This document shows, one piece after another, positions 51,181-59,481 of a stretch of DNA of 64,000 nt. The DNA is from Candidatus Aegiribacteria sp. MLS_C. GTDB taxonomy: Bacteria > Fermentibacterota > Fermentibacteria > Fermentibacterales > JCC-6. The DNA is taken from the NCBI GenBank assembly GCA_002030045.1, contig LQBI01000035.1, positions 62,001 through 126,000 on the forward strand. Reading direction: 5' to 3'. The notes beneath the pieces were generated by a model. The model did not search any database and was not told the DNA's origin. It worked only from the letters and a program-made list of their open reading frames with translations. The position numbers and the translations under genes were made by a program. Each line of letters starts with the position of its first letter. Positions within the stretch are counted from its first letter, which is position 1.

Positions 51181-52047
51181 TCAGACGCTGAGGACGCCCA
51201 GGAAGAACCTGGAGTAGAGTATCTCCATCATTCCGTCGGTGATCAGCTCTATGCCCGTGATGCCCTCCACCGTGCTTTGAGGAAGCGGGAAGATCAGAAG
51301 TGTATCCCCCTGCCATGAACCGCCGTATATCCATTCCTCCCAGGTGGCCCACATGCCTTCCAGCTCCTTCGTCTTCATGGTCCCCTCCGCCCAGTCGCAG
51401 AGCGTCTCGATGACCTCTTCCTCCGGAGGGTCCACCATCACCACCGAGCCCCCATCCCTTGCGAAGGACATGACCGGTCCCGCGTAGTCGGGGTCGAGGG
51501 AGAAACCATCCTCCGAGGTCCTGACGGGGTCCCACGCGCCTGTACCGCCGTCGATGGAGCACTCGTAGTAGATGAAGCTCTCACTGCCCCCGTCATCGAA
51601 CAGAAGGTTCTTCGAGAGCGGTTCCCTCCAGAGTTCCAGCAGGTCTTCGGGAATGCACCCGGTCCCCGGAGGGTAGCCAGGAGTACCGCCTTCCTCCCTT
51701 GCGGAAGTCCCGATGATGTTCCATGAGGCGGTTGCACAGGGCCCATCGGTCATCGAGGCCGGGGTCGGCCAGGTCTCGATGAAGGAGGCCGAACCCGCCC
51801 TGACCACGAAAGTGCCGGAGAATGCCGGTCCGTAGAAGTAGACCACCGGAGCGCGAACCACCATCTCCTGTTCCGGGTCCTGCTGGAACGGTGTCTGCCA
51901 GTGGGAAACCGTGGCAGGATCCGATCCCGGCACCACTGAACCTTCGATGAAGGTAACCACTCCCCATTCGTGAACCTGGACCGTCCCGTCGCCGGGCACC
52001 GCGATGACGGTGTCAAGGAGCGCCGTAGCCAGGAGCATCTCTATCAT
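51181..52047 (-). CDS. secreted protein, unknown function
   Basis: A 288-aa protein with a hydrophobic N-terminus (MLLATALLDTVIAV). ATG at 52047 is preferred because GGAGG lies 5 nt upstream; the ATG at 52059 has none. The mature protein begins VQVHEWGVVTFIEG; a similar HEWG opening is known to me from uncharacterised planctomycete-type secreted proteins. Later blocks: PVVYFYGPAFSGTFVV, FIETWPTP, and an acidic middle. Beta-rich, no catalytic motif recognised. Converges with the DUF4342 gene (12-nt gap). Confidence 0.7.
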   Translation of the reverse strand: MIEMLLATALLDTVIAVPGDGTVQVHEWGVVTFIEGSVVPGSDPATVSHWQTPFQQDPEQEMVVRAPVVYFYGPAFSGTFVVRAGSASFIETWPTPASMTDGPCATASWNIIGTSAREEGGTPGYPPGTGCIPEDLLELWREPLSKNLLFDDGGSESFIYYECSIDGGTGAWDPVRTSEDGFSLDPDYAGPVMSFARDGGSVVMVDPPEEEVIETLCDWAEGTMKTKELEGMWATWEEWIYGGSWQGDTLLIFPLPQSTVEGITGIELITDGMMEILYSRFFLGVLSV

Positions 52048-52062
52048 GTCAGCCTCCATCGT

Positions 52063-52093
52063 TTTACATACGCCTGCCGAACCCGGATATGAT
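52063..52093 (+). promoter_or_regulatory. promoter candidate for the MscS-type channel
   Basis: TTTACA (52063-52068) and TATGAT (52088-52093) with a 19-nt spacer. Both boxes match at five positions but the spacer is long. The leader to 52229 is about 130 nt and shows no gene. Confidence 0.35.
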
Positions 52094-52228
52094 ACAGCAC
52101 CACAGACCTGAATATTCCGCAGGACAGGACGGAAGTACAGTCTTCGGAGCTGCCCTGACGACTATTCCGTTCCGTTCCCCTTTGGGTTATTGTACTCCCG
52201 TCAACGCTGCCATGCGGGAGGTCCCTGA

Positions 52229-53734
52229 ATGAACACGCAGATGGTCCTGCACGGTGTCCAGGCAGTCGTACTCGGGCTTTCCGTCGGACTCATACTCCTT
52301 TTCATAAGGAGGCACGCACCGGGGAGCAGGCTCAGACTGTGGGTCTTCCTGGCCGGCATAGCCGGGGCCGCTTACCTGGTTTTGAAGATGTTCGGTGTCC
52401 CGGGGGACAACACCTTCTCCAAGATATCCCTGGCCTTCACGGTATTCCTGTCCGCAAACATCGTGCTGAAAATGCTGAACCTTCTCTTCTGGGACTACCT
52501 CCTGAAGAAGCAGGTGGAGGTCTACATTCCACGCCTGGTCATAGACATCATTAACGGAATCGTCCTCGCCATAGTCGCCCTGGCAGTGCTCAACGGAGTG
52601 TTCGGTGTGAAACTCTCCGGACTGCTGGTCACCTCCACGGTCCTGTCCGCAGTGATAGGTCTCTCGCTGCAGGACATACTGGGCAACCTCTTCGCGGGCC
52701 TGGCCCTGCAGATGGAGAGGCCCTACAAGCTGGGTGAATGGATTAGCGTCGGGGATCATGAGGGAATCGTCATACAGATGAACTGGAGGACCCTGACCAT
52801 CAGGACAAGGGAGGGCGACAACGTCACCATCCCGAACGCCACTGTCTCGAAGGACATAGTGACCAACCATTCCCGGCCCGACAGGAACCACATGTGCAGG
52901 GTGGAGGTGGGCATCTCCTACGACAGCAGGCCTGACAGGGTCAAGAGCGTCATCGCATCGACCCTGGAGAGGATGGACGGAGTGCTCGGCCACCCTCCTC
53001 CAAAGGTTTTCCTGAAGCAGTTCGGCGACTTCTCCATACTCTACGAGGCCAGGTTCTGGACCGGCGAGTACCACAGGAAACCGGAACTCGAGAATACTGT
53101 CAGGACAAGGATATGGTACGTGCTCAGGAGGCACGGCATGTCCATACCCTTCCCCATAAGGGACGTCACCGTGAGGGAGGTATCCCGCGAGGAGGAGGAC
53201 CTCGTCAGGGAGAACCTGAGGATGGAGGTGGTCCTCGGTCTCAGGAGCGTGGAGCTTTTCAGGCCTCTGTCCGACGTCCAGATGGAGGAGCTTGCGCGGA
53301 ATTCATCCAGGCTTGTCTATTCCCCGGGCGAGACCCTGGTGAGGCAGGGCGACTCCGGTGATTCACTGTTCATCATAACATCCGGCAGGGTGGAGATATA
53401 CGTTTCCGATGGCTCCGGCAGGAATACCCATCTTGCCGACCTCGCCGCCGGGGACTACTTCGGAGAGATGAGCCTCCTGACCGGGGAACCCAGGACGGCT
53501 TCCGTCATAGCAGCTGTCGAGACGGAGGTCATAATGGTAAGGAAGGCGGGCATCAGTTCCATCCTTGAACAGGAGGCCTCGGTGCTGGAGCCCCTTTCGG
53601 CAATGCTGGACAGGAGGCTGCAGGAACTCTCGGGCAGGATCGTCGACCAGAAGGCCAGGGAGGATAAGGGTCGCCAGCCGGACCGCAAGGAGCACCTGCT
53701 GGGCAGGATCAGGGATTTCTTCGGCATCGGCTGA
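52229..53734 (+). CDS. MscS-family channel with cyclic-nucleotide-binding domain
   Basis: A 501-aa protein. About four N-terminal helices lead to the MscS pore segment (GLLVTSTVLSAVIGLSLQ, then LGNLFAGLALQMERPYKLGEW split) and the MscS beta-domain (GIVIQMNWRTLTIRT, VTIPNATVSKDIVTN). A cyclic-nucleotide-binding domain follows (about 350-460): PGETLVRQGDSGDSLFII and the phosphate cassette FGEMSLLTGEPRTASV with its conserved Glu and Arg. Such channels (bCNG type) may be gated by cAMP or cGMP. The putative cyclase in this window (42795-46724) would be a possible source, by inference only. Confidence 0.93.
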   Translation: MNTQMVLHGVQAVVLGLSVGLILLFIRRHAPGSRLRLWVFLAGIAGAAYLVLKMFGVPGDNTFSKISLAFTVFLSANIVLKMLNLLFWDYLLKKQVEVYIPRLVIDIINGIVLAIVALAVLNGVFGVKLSGLLVTSTVLSAVIGLSLQDILGNLFAGLALQMERPYKLGEWISVGDHEGIVIQMNWRTLTIRTREGDNVTIPNATVSKDIVTNHSRPDRNHMCRVEVGISYDSRPDRVKSVIASTLERMDGVLGHPPPKVFLKQFGDFSILYEARFWTGEYHRKPELENTVRTRIWYVLRRHGMSIPFPIRDVTVREVSREEEDLVRENLRMEVVLGLRSVELFRPLSDVQMEELARNSSRLVYSPGETLVRQGDSGDSLFIITSGRVEIYVSDGSGRNTHLADLAAGDYFGEMSLLTGEPRTASVIAAVETEVIMVRKAGISSILEQEASVLEPLSAMLDRRLQELSGRIVDQKAREDKGRQPDRKEHLLGRIRDFFGIG

Positions 53735-53743
53735 TCCGCATTT

Positions 53744-54202
53744 TCAGAACAGCACCCGGCTCAGTGCGTAGTACACGGCCATAAGCGAGGAGAACACCGC
53801 GCTGGCGAGGAACCTCCACTCAAGGGATATCCTGTTCTGTATGGAATAGTTCGCGGCAAAGGTCACGGGTATGTTGACCGTGAAGGAGAGAAGCCCGAGT
53901 CTGAGAAGCTCGGGGGAGACCGCCCGCCATTCGAAGGAGAACACGGCAATGAACAGCAGGTGCCTGGCTATCCATAAAGGGTTGAAGTAGAGGAGCGCGA
54001 ACCCTGTTCGCGCCAAGGAGGCTGACAGCCCTCCCATGCCGGCTGTCCTGCGCTGAATGAACCGGAAGTACCGGGGTATCTCCAGAGCGTAGACACACCC
54101 TCCCACCAGCATCATGCCCGCCAGCCTCGACAGCATGAACTGCGATAGTATGAGGGATGCAGCCGTGTCCCCGGCGGCGTACACCAGCATTCCCCGGAAC
54201 AC
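53744..54202 (-). CDS. small polytopic membrane protein, unknown function
   Basis: A 152-aa protein with about four helices and basic connecting loops (RYFRFIQRRTAGMGG). GTG at 54202 follows GGAG at about 5 nt. No family is recognised. It follows the molybdenum subunit gene by 80 nt in the same direction and may be a late member of that transcript. Converges with the MscS gene (9-nt gap). Confidence 0.65.
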   Translation of the reverse strand: MFRGMLVYAAGDTAASLILSQFMLSRLAGMMLVGGCVYALEIPRYFRFIQRRTAGMGGLSASLARTGFALLYFNPLWIARHLLFIAVFSFEWRAVSPELLRLGLLSFTVNIPVTFAANYSIQNRISLEWRFLASAVFSSLMAVYYALSRVLF

Positions 54203-54282
54203 CTCGCTCCGCCGGAAGGGGTTGCTCGTACCGCCCTCACCGATCCGACCAGCGGGACCGGGACGCGCCCCGTTCAGAAGAA

Positions 54283-56532
54283 CTACCCTGTTCCGAGGCC
54301 CTCGAGGAGCATCAGGAGTCTCTCGTTGCTGAGGGGTGCCGTGTAGTGACCCCTTTCGAAGGGACGGAATGCCTGCAGGGCCTCCATCAGGGCAAAATAG
54401 GTTCCTATCCCGTACATGAATGGCGGCTCACCGACGGCTTTGGAGTTGTAGATGCCGGCGTTGTCCCCCCGAGGAGGAAGGAACTCAATGGTGATCTCCT
54501 CGGGGGTCGAGTATATGTCCGGCACCTTGTAGGTGGCCAGGGAATCCGTGAGGAGCCGACCGGAGTCGGAGTACCTAAGCTCCTCCATTGTCATCCATCC
54601 TATGCCCTGAAGCAGTCCGCCCTCTATCTGGCCCCTGTCCACCAGAGGATTGATGCTCTTCCCGGCGTCATGTACAATGGTCACCGAGTCCACTCTCCAG
54701 ATGCCCCTGAGGCAGTCCAGGCTGACATCGGTGACCGCTGTGCCCGCCACGTGGTAGGCGAAGGGCCTGCCCTTCTCCGTGGCAGTATCGAAATGTATGC
54801 CGGGAGTGGCGTAGTGGGCTTGCGCAGAAAGACTTATCCTCCTCAGGTAAGCCTCCTCCACCAGCTCCCGCCATTTGAGGCCCGTTCCTCTGCCGTCCAC
54901 CAGCACTTCGCCTCCGGACATCACCACGGCGACGCCGGGTCCAGCACCCAGCCTGTTCACGGCGAATGCCAGGAGCCTTCCCAGTATCTCGCTGCAGGCT
55001 ATCCTGGTGGCGTTGCCGTTCATGTCCGCGCCTGTGCTTGCTGCGGTGGGGGAGGTGTTGGCCGCCCTGGTGGTGTTGGTGGTCTCCACCTTGATCAGGG
55101 ATACATCTATGCCCAGGGTCATGGCCGCGGCCTGCGCTATCTTCGTGTTCACTCCCTGTCCCATCTCCACGGCTCCGGTGCTCACCCCCACGCTCCCGTC
55201 GGTGTAGACGTGGACAAGAGCGCTTGCCTGGTTCAGCGAAGTGTTCGTGAAGGAAATGCCGAAGCAGACGGGCATCAGGTAACGGCCTCTGGAAATGTGC
55301 CCTGTGCAGCTTTCCTCCCCGTCCTTCCGTTCCGGAGACAGCCGGACGGCCCTTTCCCAGGAGCGCCTGATCTCGTCGCCCTCGTACTCCATGCCGCAGG
55401 GGAACCGGTCGCCTCTCCGAAGGAGGTTCCTCTCCTGGATCACTGATGGTTCCAGTCCCATCCTGGTGGCTGCCATGTGAATAGCGGTCTCCATCACGAA
55501 CATCGCCTGAGGTGCGCCGAACCCCCTGAAAGCGGTGTTGGGCGGCAGGTTGGTCCGGCAGCAGATCCCGGTGGCCCTGACATTGGGTATCATGTAGGCG
55601 TTGGTGCAGTGGAAGAGGGTCCTCTCCAGGATGGCCGTGGAAAGGTCCGAAGCGGCTCCTCCGTTCTGGTAGTAGGTCACCTCCCAGGCAATCATGTCAC
55701 CCTCGGCACTGAGTCCCAGCCTGAAGTCGGAACTGTACGGGTGGCGCTTGCCGGTCCAGGCCATGTCGCTCTTCCTGTCCAGGACCACCTTTACGGGTCT
55801 GCCGGTAAGGTGCGTCCCGAGAGCTGCCATCACGGCCCAGGGGGTGGCCTGGTCCTCCTTGCCGCCGAAAGCTCCGCCCAGCCTTCCCACGTCGACCTCC
55901 ACCCTGTGCATCGGGATGCCAAGGACCCTTGCTGCCACCTTCTGCACGAAGGTGGGACCCTGGGTGGAGGAGCAGATCCTTACGCACCCGTTCTCCATGG
56001 GAAGCGCCACCGATGCCTGGCATTCTAGGTAGAGGTGCTCCTGGCCGCCGGAATCGGCCCGGCCCTCCACCACCAGGTCGCACATTCCCCACGCCGAATC
56101 CGTATTCCCGGCGCAGAAGGTCCTTGGTGGCGCGATGAGCATTCCGAGATCGAAAGCCGTCCTGGGATCGAAGACCGGAGGGAGTTCCTCGATGGCTGTC
56201 TCCACCAAGGAAGCCGCCAGCCTGGCCGCATCCATGGATTCAGCAAGGACGAGTGCCACGGGCTCTCCCGTGTAATGAACCGTATTCACGGCCAGGAGGG
56301 GCTCGTCAAGGATGATGTTGCCTATCTGGTTCTCCCCGGGTATGTCCTCGGCCGTGATGATCCGACGTACACCCGGTACGGAGCGGGCCGAGGAGACATC
56401 CAGCGAGATTATTCTGCCGTGAGGCATGGCCGAAACCGCAACGGCGCCGAACAGGCAGTTGTCCGGCAGCTGCAGGTCGTCGACGAAGACCGATGCACCG
56501 CGGACGTGGAGGAGGGAATCGATGTGCTTCAC
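54283..56532 (-). CDS. xanthine dehydrogenase-type molybdenum subunit
   Basis: A 749-aa molybdopterin-cytosine/guanine-dinucleotide-type hydroxylase subunit. Seen: RLGGAFGGKEDQATPWAVM with Glu of the substrate pocket, ILERTLFHCTNAYMIPN with the pocket Arg, PPNTAFRGFGAPQAM, GAVEMGQGVNTKIAQ, and the catalytic Glu in AVGEPPFMYG. Pocket Glu and Arg follow the purine-hydroxylating xanthine dehydrogenases, so hypoxanthine/xanthine are likely substrates. Its ATG overlaps the stop of the FeS/FAD subunit (4 nt). The XdhC maturation factor is not in the window. Confidence 0.93.
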   Translation of the reverse strand: MKHIDSLLHVRGASVFVDDLQLPDNCLFGAVAVSAMPHGRIISLDVSSARSVPGVRRIITAEDIPGENQIGNIILDEPLLAVNTVHYTGEPVALVLAESMDAARLAASLVETAIEELPPVFDPRTAFDLGMLIAPPRTFCAGNTDSAWGMCDLVVEGRADSGGQEHLYLECQASVALPMENGCVRICSSTQGPTFVQKVAARVLGIPMHRVEVDVGRLGGAFGGKEDQATPWAVMAALGTHLTGRPVKVVLDRKSDMAWTGKRHPYSSDFRLGLSAEGDMIAWEVTYYQNGGAASDLSTAILERTLFHCTNAYMIPNVRATGICCRTNLPPNTAFRGFGAPQAMFVMETAIHMAATRMGLEPSVIQERNLLRRGDRFPCGMEYEGDEIRRSWERAVRLSPERKDGEESCTGHISRGRYLMPVCFGISFTNTSLNQASALVHVYTDGSVGVSTGAVEMGQGVNTKIAQAAAMTLGIDVSLIKVETTNTTRAANTSPTAASTGADMNGNATRIACSEILGRLLAFAVNRLGAGPGVAVVMSGGEVLVDGRGTGLKWRELVEEAYLRRISLSAQAHYATPGIHFDTATEKGRPFAYHVAGTAVTDVSLDCLRGIWRVDSVTIVHDAGKSINPLVDRGQIEGGLLQGIGWMTMEELRYSDSGRLLTDSLATYKVPDIYSTPEEITIEFLPPRGDNAGIYNSKAVGEPPFMYGIGTYFALMEALQAFRPFERGHYTAPLSNERLLMLLEGLGTG

Positions 56533-57950
56533 GGCAGCGCTTCCCGTCCCAGCTCCGGGCGGACCTTCAGGAAGTGGGCCCTGACCAGCCTTCCCAGTAG
56601 CTTTCGCTTGTACTCCGCAGAACCCCGGACGTCGTCGATGGGGGAGACCTCTTCCATGGCTGCCATTGCAGCCGTTCCCGCCGTTTCGGCGGACAGCGTC
56701 CTTCCGGCAATGGCCCGTGAAGTGTTCGCGAGCAGCATCGGCACGGGAGCAACCCCTCCTGCGGATATCTCCGCGGATACTATGGTATCGCCCGACAGGA
56801 CGAAGAGCGCGGCGGAGTTCACCGATGCTATGTCCATGTGCCTTCTCATCGACACTTTCTCGAAGCTGCAGAGAATACCCGGGTCCGGAGCAGGAAGGCG
56901 CACCGACTCGAGGAGTTCGTCCTCCCTCATGTCCAGTTTCCTGTATCCCAGGAAGAAACGGTGCAGGGGCAGGGTCCTCGCGGCACCGGCCTCGCTCCTG
57001 AGCAGCAGCTCGGCTCCAAGGGGCATCAGCATGACGGTGAGGTCGCCTATGGGGGAAGCGTTGACGATGTTGCCTCCCAGAGTGGCCCTGTTCCTTATCT
57101 GTGTCGATGAGACGAGATCCAGGGAATCGTGGAAGTCGCCGTAGGGACGGAGCACCCTCGACTCGACAAGCTCAGTCACCGTGACCGCCGCGCCAAGGAC
57201 CGTACTCCCTTCCTCCCTGCGGATGCCCCTCAGAGACGGATCCCTGCAGAGAAGCTCAAGAGGCATTTCCCGAAGTTCCCCGGCCCGTACCGCGAAGAGG
57301 TCGGTACCGCCGGCCAGCCTGACCGGCCGGGCATCAGAGTTCACGGTGCCGCCCGTATCCAGCTCCCCTATCCTTGAGGAGATTCCCGGAAAGTACTCAG
57401 GCAGAACGCCCTTCTCCACCAGGAACTCGAGGTGAGCCGGAGAGGACGAACTACAGGCGGGAGAGGGGCCGATGCAGCGTACTGTCTCTTCCGCCGCCCT
57501 TCTTACCGCCGCGTACCCCGTGCACCTGCATATGTTCCCTCCGAGAGCATCCGCGGCCCCCTTCCCGGTGGGTTCCAGGGTGGAAAGGAGGTAGCCGGTC
57601 ATAGAGACGATCATTCCCGGAGTGCAGAAGCCGCACTGTGAAGCCCCCAGGTCCACGAATGCCTTCTGTACGATGGAAAGGCCGCCTTCGGGAGTGAGTC
57701 CCTCGATGGTCACCAGGTGACGGCCACGGAGTTCGGCCACTGGAAGGAGACAGGAGTTGACAGCCCTGTAGGAAACGCCCTCCGCCAGGGGAGTTCCGAT
57801 CAGTACCGTGCAAGCACCGCAGTCACCCTCACGGCAGCCTTCCCTGGTCCCGGTAAGGTGAAGACCGTTGCGGATCAGGTCGAGCACTACGGCTCCGCCG
57901 GGCATCGTCGTTTCCGTCTCATAGCGGTTGAGCAGAAAGTGAAGTGCCAT
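56529..57950 (-). CDS. xanthine dehydrogenase fused FeS/FAD subunit
   Basis: A 473-aa electron-transfer subunit. ATG at 57950 has GGAGG 5 nt upstream. N-terminal plant-type [2Fe-2S] (REGCREGDCGACTVL, VNSCLLPV), second [2Fe-2S] (SQCGFCTPGM, GGNICRCTGY), then the FAD domain (LAGGTDLFAVR; ATLGGNIVNASPIGDL) and CO-dehydrogenase-flavoprotein-like C-terminus. Fusion of the iron-sulfur and flavin parts is the bacterial two-subunit XdhA/XdhB type. Together with the next gene it passes electrons from purine hydroxylation to NAD+ or another acceptor. Confidence 0.94.
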   Translation of the reverse strand: MALHFLLNRYETETTMPGGAVVLDLIRNGLHLTGTREGCREGDCGACTVLIGTPLAEGVSYRAVNSCLLPVAELRGRHLVTIEGLTPEGGLSIVQKAFVDLGASQCGFCTPGMIVSMTGYLLSTLEPTGKGAADALGGNICRCTGYAAVRRAAEETVRCIGPSPACSSSSPAHLEFLVEKGVLPEYFPGISSRIGELDTGGTVNSDARPVRLAGGTDLFAVRAGELREMPLELLCRDPSLRGIRREEGSTVLGAAVTVTELVESRVLRPYGDFHDSLDLVSSTQIRNRATLGGNIVNASPIGDLTVMLMPLGAELLLRSEAGAARTLPLHRFFLGYRKLDMREDELLESVRLPAPDPGILCSFEKVSMRRHMDIASVNSAALFVLSGDTIVSAEISAGGVAPVPMLLANTSRAIAGRTLSAETAGTAAMAAMEEVSPIDDVRGSAEYKRKLLGRLVRAHFLKVRPELGREALP

Positions 57951-58027
57951 GGGTACCTCCCGGGTATGAGGGAGTATAATCCACGCCTCGTTATTCCGCA
58001 CCGGTCCGTCCCGGCGCCCGGATGCCC

Positions 58028-58897
58028 TCAGGAGAGCGCGGCCAGCTGCTCCCTCAGCTGGTCGATGGACGATTCAGCCGCCTTGTATATCTCCTCCGCC
58101 CGATGGAACTCCAGGAGCCCGATCCCCTTCAGTTCGGGCCTGAAATAGATGTCCGGCGGCGAACTGTCCAGCCTTGTCCTTACCATGGACCGCTGCATTA
58201 TGTCGAACATCTCAACAACCGCCCTGAAGGCGCTCGGCTCGTCATCGTTCCCCTTCTCCAGCGAGCCGAGGACATCCACGGCGAGCACCAGGTCGCAGTC
58301 CTCCAGCAGGTCCCACGGTACCGGGTCGACTCCGCCCCCGTCCACCAGCACCCGTCCGTCCCGCTCCACCGGCGTGAATATTCCCGGAAGGCTCATGCTG
58401 GCCCTCACCGCCGATATCAGCTCGCCCTCTGAGACCACGACCTGCCCGGCTGTCCAGAAATCCGATGTAACCACCTTCAGCGGGATGTCCAGCTCCTCGA
58501 AGGAGTCGGTATCGATGGCATCGTAGAAGTAGTCCATGAAGGATTCTCCCTTGAACATGCCGGAACCCATGAAATCCAGGTCAAGGAACCGGATGACCGT
58601 CTTCAGGTTCCTCATTACCTTGTTCGGAGGGTCTCCCTTCTTCAGGACCGTATCGTCAACCAGCCCTCGAATGTCCGAGCCGCTCATGCCCGACGCGTAC
58701 AGGGCGCCGATCACTGCCCCGATGCTTGTGCCGGCCATGCATACGGGCCTTATGCCCATTTCATCCAGCAGTTCTAGGACCGGCACATGGGCCAGGCCCC
58801 TGGCACCGCCGCCCCCCAGGGCAACCCCCAGCCGGCGGCCTTGTCTGCCGCCCATTCCCAGGAAGCTCCTGATCCTGCCACCTAATGAACTCTTCAT
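58028..58897 (-). CDS. patatin-like phospholipase
   Basis: A 289-aa serine lipase/phospholipase of the RssA-like type. Seen: oxyanion loop LGGGGARGLAHV, nucleophile GTSIGAVIG, and the catalytic Asp in VLVDGGGVDPVP. A short basic N-terminus precedes the domain. It lies 34 nt after the nitroreductase gene and 77 nt before the xanthine dehydrogenase genes on the same strand. Substrate unknown; cytoplasmic or membrane-peripheral. Confidence 0.93.
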   Translation of the reverse strand: MKSSLGGRIRSFLGMGGRQGRRLGVALGGGGARGLAHVPVLELLDEMGIRPVCMAGTSIGAVIGALYASGMSGSDIRGLVDDTVLKKGDPPNKVMRNLKTVIRFLDLDFMGSGMFKGESFMDYFYDAIDTDSFEELDIPLKVVTSDFWTAGQVVVSEGELISAVRASMSLPGIFTPVERDGRVLVDGGGVDPVPWDLLEDCDLVLAVDVLGSLEKGNDDEPSAFRAVVEMFDIMQRSMVRTRLDSSPPDIYFRPELKGIGLLEFHRAEEIYKAAESSIDQLREQLAALS

Positions 58898-58931
58898 TCA
58901 GTCCCGTCCCATGTCATGGCCCCTGCTGAGA

Positions 58932-59435
58932 TCACCACCGGTCCAGGCGGACCCTCCCCGGGTCGTACCTGTCCTCGAATTCCTTCTCCTCGGCGGGCCA
59001 GCCCAAGGATACGAGGGCGATGGGAACGATGTTGCACGGCAGCCCGAACAGCTCTGCCATTCCCTCCATCCTCTCCTTCCTCGGGAAAACTCCCAGCCAA
59101 ACCGCTCCCAGACCCTGTTCCACCGCCTCCAGGAGGAGGTTCTGCACCGCGGCGGCACAGTCCTGGGCAAGGTATCCCGTGTTCGCCTGAATGTCTGTGT
59201 TGCCGCAGACCAGCACCGCCGCCCCTGCCTTCGGGACCATGGAGGAGTACGGGTGGTAATCGGGGATCCTCTGCAGGATCTTCCTGTCACGGACAACCAC
59301 GAACTCCCAGGGTCGGAGGTCCCTGGCCGACGGCGCCTGCATTGCGGACCTGAGCAGCTCCTCCAGTACCCTGTCCGGCAGGGGCGAATCCCTGTACTTC
59401 CTTACGCTGCTGCGCTTCCTTATGGCTTCCAGCAT
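58932..59435 (-). CDS. nitroreductase family flavoprotein
   Basis: A 167-aa FMN enzyme. It opens AIRKRSSVRKYRDSPLP and has SAMQAPSARDLRPWEFVVV, QDCAAAVQNLLLEAVEQGLGAVWLG (split) and VSLGWPAEEKEFEDRYD (split), a standard small nitroreductase. The reductant and acceptor are unknown. AAAGAAAGG lies upstream. It sits between rtcB and the patatin gene. Confidence 0.94.
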   Translation of the reverse strand: MLEAIRKRSSVRKYRDSPLPDRVLEELLRSAMQAPSARDLRPWEFVVVRDRKILQRIPDYHPYSSMVPKAGAAVLVCGNTDIQANTGYLAQDCAAAVQNLLLEAVEQGLGAVWLGVFPRKERMEGMAELFGLPCNIVPIALVSLGWPAEEKEFEDRYDPGRVRLDRW

Positions 59436-59481
59436 TCCGCAAAACCTTTCTTTGTCTTTCTTTCGACGGAAGTGAAGGGCC

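Noticed and set aside
54157-55446. Plus-strand open frame opposite the molybdenum subunit
   Set aside because: The minus strand carries a full-length xanthine dehydrogenase with all motifs; the opposing frame has low-complexity content.
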